From assembly GCA_965227905.1 (NCBI GenBank), contig OZ245780.1, positions 4,464,001 through 4,528,000 on the forward strand: DNA of 64,000 nt, read 5' to 3'. The stretch is from CBDDHT01 sp965227905 (GTDB lineage: Bacteria; Pseudomonadota; Alphaproteobacteria; Rhizobiales; Methyloligellaceae). Below are positions 60,442 through 64,000 of the stretch, piece after piece. A program made the translations under genes and the position numbers. Under the pieces are notes generated by a model. The model was given only the letters and a program-made list of their open reading frames with translations, did not search any database and was not told the origin of the DNA. Position 1 is the stretch's first letter, and every line of letters starts with the position of its first letter.

Positions 60442-62184
60442 ATGCCCCCCGAAAAAAGAAAGAGCTACGAAGAATTTCGCAGCTACCGTTGGTATGGTGT
60501 CGACGATCTCCGAGCATTCGGTCATCGCTCCCGGACGATGCAGATGGGCTACGATGACCAGGACTGGGCCGGAAAACCAATCATCGGGATCATCAACACC
60601 TGGTCTGACATCAGCCACTGCCACATCCATTTCAAAGACCGCGTCGAGCATGTGAAGCGCGGCATTCTGCAGGCAGGCGGATTCCCTATCGAGTTGCCAG
60701 CGATATCGCTGGCTGAACCGATCGTTAAGCCGACGACTATGATGTATCGCAACTTCCTCGCTATGGAGACCGAGGAACTACTGCGGTCGCATCCTGTCGA
60801 CGCCTGTGTGCTCATGGGCGGTTGTGACAAAACCACGCCAGGACTGCTGATGGGCGCCCTGTCGATGGATCTTCCGGCAATTTTCTTTCCAGCCGGCCCC
60901 ATGCTGCGTGGCAACTGGAAGGGGAAACCTCTGGGAAGTGGCTCGGACACCTGGAAGTATTACGACGATTTGCGTGAGGGCAAAATCACCGAAGATGACT
61001 GGCGCGAGGTCGAAGAAGGAATAGCACGCTCGTTTGGACATTGTATGACAATGGGAACGGCCTCCACCATGACCTCCATTGCCGAAAGCATGGGCTTTGT
61101 CCTCCCGGGCGGTGCATCCATTCCCGCCCCCGACGCGAACCATATTCGTTTGGCGACGAATACAGGCCGGCGTATCGTCGAGATGGCCTGGGAAGATCTC
61201 AAACCCAGCGATATCCTGAGCCGCTCATCATTCGAAAACGCAATTGCCGCTGCCATGGCAATGGGCTGCTCGACCAACGCGATAATCCACGTGGTCGCAA
61301 TGGGCCGACGCGCCGGATTCGACGTCAGCCTCGACGACTTCGACCGCATCGGACGCGATGTCCCGGTTATTGCGAACATACGCCCGAACGGCGACACCTA
61401 TTTGATGGAAGACTTCTATTATGCCGGGGGTCTGAAGGCGATGCTCAAACGCATCGAAAACCACCTCGACCGCGAGGCTCGCACGGTCAACGGTAAGTCG
61501 ATTGGAGACAATATTTCCGACGCCGAAGTTTACAACGACGATGTCATTCGACCACTCGACAATCCAATTTATCCATCCGGTGCTCTCGTCGTTCTCAAGG
61601 GCAATCTGGCGCCCGATGGTTGTGTCATGAAAGTGTCGGCGATGGACAAGAGGTTCCTCAAACACACAGGCCCGGCACTCGTGTTCGATGATTATCCGTC
61701 GATGAAGGCTGCAATCAATGACGAGGCGATCGAGGCGACCGAGGACACGGTCCTGATCTTGCGCAATGCCGGACCCAAGGGCGGACCTGGGATGCCTGAA
61801 TGGGGTATGTTGCCGATACCGACGAAGCTCGTAAAGCAGGGCGTCCGGGATATGCTTCGGATGTCGGATGCTCGCATGAGCGGTACGAGTTACGGCGCCT
61901 GTGTACTTCATATCGCACCGGAGTCCTATGTTGGCGGTGGGCTGGCACAACTCAGAACGGGAGATCTGGTGACTGTCGATGTGGACAAGCGCTTGATCCA
62001 GATGGAGGTCGACGAGACCGAACTAAGACGCAGACAGGCGGAATGGAAACCACTGCAGCCGAGGTTCGAGCGAGGCTACGGTCTCATGTTCTCCCAGCAC
62101 ATCGAGCAGGCGCCAGACGGCTGCGATTTTGATTTCCTGAAGACAGACTATGGTGCACCGGTTCCGGAACCGGACATTTTCTAG
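60442..62184 (+). CDS. IlvD/Edd-family sugar-acid dehydratase (L-arabinonate dehydratase-like)
   Basis: A 580-residue [2Fe-2S] dehydratase. The cluster cysteines are C60 (DISHCHIH), C128 (GGCDKTTPG) and C201 (GHCMTMGTAST), and the Mg/active-site Ser is in MSDARMSGTSYG. Length and cysteine positions match L-arabinonate/aldonate dehydratases more than IlvD proper. It turns an aldonate into its 2-keto-3-deoxy acid. It is divergent from the TRAP genes and followed by a GntR regulator and an aldolase. A broken paralog lies at 56.2-56.6 kb. Confidence 0.93.
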   Translation: MPPEKRKSYEEFRSYRWYGVDDLRAFGHRSRTMQMGYDDQDWAGKPIIGIINTWSDISHCHIHFKDRVEHVKRGILQAGGFPIELPAISLAEPIVKPTTMMYRNFLAMETEELLRSHPVDACVLMGGCDKTTPGLLMGALSMDLPAIFFPAGPMLRGNWKGKPLGSGSDTWKYYDDLREGKITEDDWREVEEGIARSFGHCMTMGTASTMTSIAESMGFVLPGGASIPAPDANHIRLATNTGRRIVEMAWEDLKPSDILSRSSFENAIAAAMAMGCSTNAIIHVVAMGRRAGFDVSLDDFDRIGRDVPVIANIRPNGDTYLMEDFYYAGGLKAMLKRIENHLDREARTVNGKSIGDNISDAEVYNDDVIRPLDNPIYPSGALVVLKGNLAPDGCVMKVSAMDKRFLKHTGPALVFDDYPSMKAAINDEAIEATEDTVLILRNAGPKGGPGMPEWGMLPIPTKLVKQGVRDMLRMSDARMSGTSYGACVLHIAPESYVGGGLAQLRTGDLVTVDVDKRLIQMEVDETELRRRQAEWKPLQPRFERGYGLMFSQHIEQAPDGCDFDFLKTDYGAPVPEPDIF

Positions 62185-62362
62185 CAGCCATCTGTCTTTT
62201 GGTGAAAACGGACAATGGCCGTTGGCAGGTCGAAGCGCGCGACGCGATGCGATTGAGTGCATGTTCTCACGCAGTGTCACACGATACGACAGGCTCGAAT
62301 CAAACCACCTGCGTGCGGACTGTGACACCGCGACAGTCGCGAACTGGTTGTAAGTACAAAAT

Positions 62363-62380
62363 CTAATATATTAGTATATT
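62363..62380. promoter_or_regulatory. Candidate GntR operator upstream of the gntR-family gene
   Basis: CTAATATATTAG is a perfect 12-base palindrome, followed by TATATT, ~35-50 bases before the regulator's ATG. The shared core with 60358-60376 suggests autoregulation together with control of the dehydratase. Confidence 0.55.
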
Positions 62381-62411
62381 GCTGCAAAGGTCGAGTGGTT
62401 CGGAAGACGCA

Positions 62412-63206
62412 ATGAGCCAACCAAGCATCGCAACAACGCCAGAGGCTATCAGTAAGATGATAGCGACAGTAGCGCTTGACAGGAAGCGGCCACTCGCTGC
62501 CCAAGTTTATGAAGTCCTGCGCAAACGGATCATCACGCTTGAGTTCAAACCCGGCGCAACCATCTCAAAAGCCGTCTTAGCCGAATCCATGGGTATCAGT
62601 CAGACGCCGGTGCGTGAGGCGATCCTTCGTCTTGAGGAGGAAGGTCTGGTCGACGTTTTCCCACAGTCGCGAACCATGGTCACACTGCTTGACCTGCGCC
62701 AGGCGCGTGAGCTCCAAATCATGAGAAGCGCGATCGAGTCGCAGCTTGCAAAGGCCATCGCGTCCAAGGCGGATGAGCAACTCATCGACACCCTTGCCGA
62801 TACAATCAGCACCCAGGCAGCAGCATTGAAGAGCGAAGACTTCGAGGCCTTCGCCAAAGCGGATGCTGCCTTCCACGAGGCTCAGTATCATTTTTGCGAT
62901 GTCGCCGGGCTGTGGGACGTCGTAACGCGGCGACGCGGTCACATGGATCGATTTCGCCGGCTCCACCTCCCCGTTCACGACAAGGAACGGCAGGTGCTGT
63001 CCGAGCACCGTAAGATCTTCAAAGCGATCCGATCCAAGAAACCGGATGCTGCCGAGGAAGCGACAAGATACCACCTGTCGCGAACATTCGCGGTCACCGA
63101 TCAGATCGTCAACGCGTTTCCAGAATACTTCCTGCCGGAGACCGGTGCCTGGATCGAAACACTTCGCTCCAGTCCAAGGATCCTCGAAGGCGGGACAATA
63201 ATGTGA
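62412..63206 (+). CDS. GntR-family regulator, FadR-C (FCD) type
   Basis: A 264-residue regulator. The winged HTH is VYEVLRKRIITLEFKPGATI...SKAVLAESMGISQTPVREAILRLEEEGLV in two parts (about 32-90), followed by an FCD helical effector domain whose metal/ligand site uses Asp and His residues (ADAAFHEAQYHF, SEHRKIFKAI, RYHLSRTF). FCD regulators sense sugar acids and other carboxylates. It sits between the dehydratase and aldolase genes. Confidence 0.93.
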   Translation: MSQPSIATTPEAISKMIATVALDRKRPLAAQVYEVLRKRIITLEFKPGATISKAVLAESMGISQTPVREAILRLEEEGLVDVFPQSRTMVTLLDLRQARELQIMRSAIESQLAKAIASKADEQLIDTLADTISTQAAALKSEDFEAFAKADAAFHEAQYHFCDVAGLWDVVTRRRGHMDRFRRLHLPVHDKERQVLSEHRKIFKAIRSKKPDAAEEATRYHLSRTFAVTDQIVNAFPEYFLPETGAWIETLRSSPRILEGGTIM

Positions 63207-63219
63207 GGGAGAAAACACA

Positions 63220-63984
63220 ATGTCGGATACAGCCACCACACCATCTTTCAGAACGCGCGTCCGCAATGGCGAGACGCTGATTGGTATTTGGTCTTCGCTC
63301 TGCAGCAGCATGGTGGCCGAGATCCTTGGGGTCACCGGCTATGACTGGATCTTGCTGGATGCCGAGCACTCGCCCAACGATCCCATCGACCTCTATGGTC
63401 AATTGCAGGCACTGAACGGCTCGCCATCGGAGCCAATTGTCCGTCCTCCCTGGAACGATCAGGTTCTGATCAAGCGTTCCATGGATATCGGCTTCAAGAG
63501 CCTCATCGTGCCATTCGTACAGACGAAGGAAGAGGCCGAGGCAGCTGTCAGCGCAACACGATATCCACCGCAAGGGCTGCGCGGCATCGCGGCTTCCACG
63601 CGCGCCAGCCGCTACGGCACGGACACCGATTATTGGCATCGTATCAACGAAGAGGTGTCGCTGATCGTCCAGGTCGAGTCGCAGACGACCCTCGACAATC
63701 TAGATGCGATCTGTTCGGTCCCTGAGGTTGACTGCCTGTTCGTCGGCCCGAACGATCTCGCTGCCAGCCTCGGCTATCTGCGTCAGGTGGACGAACCTGC
63801 TGTCCAGGATGCCATCAAAAAAGTCGCCGCCACCTGCAAGGCAAATGGCAAGACTCCCGGCATCCTGGCTTCCTCCCCTGACGAAGCCAAGCGCTTCCTC
63901 GACTACGGATATACCTTTGTGGGCGTCGGCGCCGATATCGGTCTCTTGCGAAATGGCGCGACCACGTTGCGCCAGCAGTTCTGA
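63220..63984 (+). CDS. HpcH/HpaI-family class II aldolase
   Basis: A 254-residue Mg-dependent pyruvate aldolase: LLDAEHSPNDP (catalytic His), VRPPWND, YPPQGLRGIAASTRASRYG (Arg for pyruvate), VQVESQTTLDNLD (Glu ligand) and DCLFVGPNDLAASLG (Asp ligand). Relatives cleave 2-keto-3-deoxy sugar acids or 4-hydroxy-2-oxoheptanedioate. With the dehydratase it would split the product into pyruvate and an aldehyde. It starts 13 bases after the regulator stop. Confidence 0.93.
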   Translation: MSDTATTPSFRTRVRNGETLIGIWSSLCSSMVAEILGVTGYDWILLDAEHSPNDPIDLYGQLQALNGSPSEPIVRPPWNDQVLIKRSMDIGFKSLIVPFVQTKEEAEAAVSATRYPPQGLRGIAASTRASRYGTDTDYWHRINEEVSLIVQVESQTTLDNLDAICSVPEVDCLFVGPNDLAASLGYLRQVDEPAVQDAIKKVAATCKANGKTPGILASSPDEAKRFLDYGYTFVGVGADIGLLRNGATTLRQQF

Positions 63985-64000
63985 TGGCAGGACAGAACAC
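63984..64000 (+). CDS. Start of a further gene, cut by the window end
   Basis: An ATG overlaps the stop of the aldolase gene (TGATG) and begins MAGQN before the window ends. The overlap is typical of a coupled operon gene. Nothing can be said of its product; a step in the same pathway, such as an aldehyde dehydrogenase, would be expected. Confidence 0.4.

Noticed and set aside
1..64000. CRISPR arrays, tRNA/rRNA genes, insertion sequences, prophage genes
   Set aside because: I looked for spaced direct repeats, cloverleaf arms with CCA ends, transposase or integrase motifs and phage structural genes and saw none.

Overview
The window looks like a chromosomal segment of an alphaproteobacterium. 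The evidence is the gene families themselves: a RegA/PrrA/ActR-type regulator, UbiG, NsrR with a group III truncated globin, a PhrB-type iron-sulfur (6-4) photolyase, fused DctQM TRAP permeases, and a short GC-rich inverted repeat of a kind common in this class. Order and genus cannot be fixed from the sequence; a free-living, metabolically broad (perhaps marine or soil) member of the Hyphomicrobiales or Rhodospirillales would fit. Coding density is high. I saw no rRNA, tRNA, insertion sequence, phage gene or CRISPR array.

1-10.7 kb is catabolic and rich in C-N chemistry: the end of an MFS transporter, an amidase, a Rieske oxygenase, a Tat-exported metallo-beta-lactamase-fold enzyme, a TerB-like protein, two tandem SnoaL-like proteins, an M20 carbamoylase/ureidopropionase-type hydrolase, a PEP mutase/isocitrate lyase-type lyase, a three-subunit nitrile hydratase/thiocyanate hydrolase-like enzyme and a flavin monooxygenase. 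10.8-24.2 kb mixes envelope and signalling genes: a one-component membrane regulator (PhnD-like sensor, one membrane helix, LuxR output), a DsrE-like protein, a thiol-dioxygenase-type cupin, a two-receiver regulator, UbiG, a RegA-like regulator with Glu at the phosphorylation site, a fasciclin protein, a TPR protein, a thioredoxin-like protein and a UshA-like nucleotidase.

24.3-41.7 kb holds a GGDEF-EAL protein, an aldo/keto reductase-MetY-hydrolase operon, an amidohydrolase/Rieske ferredoxin/amidohydrolase operon in which the second amidohydrolase has lost its metal ligands, a second fasciclin gene, the divergent nsrR/globin pair, an asparaginase and amino-acid:sodium symporter, an unrecognised 24-codon gene with an ideal ribosome binding site, and an XRE regulator next to a Rieske-glutamate synthase FMN-domain fusion. 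41.9-52.2 kb carries a cytochrome c, universal stress proteins, PEP carboxylase, a GST, a dehydratase-HAD pair and a photolyase/glutathione peroxidase cluster.

52.5-64 kb ends in a sugar-acid module: TRAP transporter with a 43-residue membrane protein, IlvD/Edd dehydratase, GntR regulator and HpcH/HpaI aldolase. The dehydratase and regulator genes share an AT-rich dyad upstream, and a decayed C-terminal copy of the same dehydratase lies behind the transporter genes. The logical flow is import of an aldonate-like acid, dehydration to a 2-keto-3-deoxy acid, and retro-aldol cleavage. A FolD paralog with two active-site substitutions lies beside the remnant.
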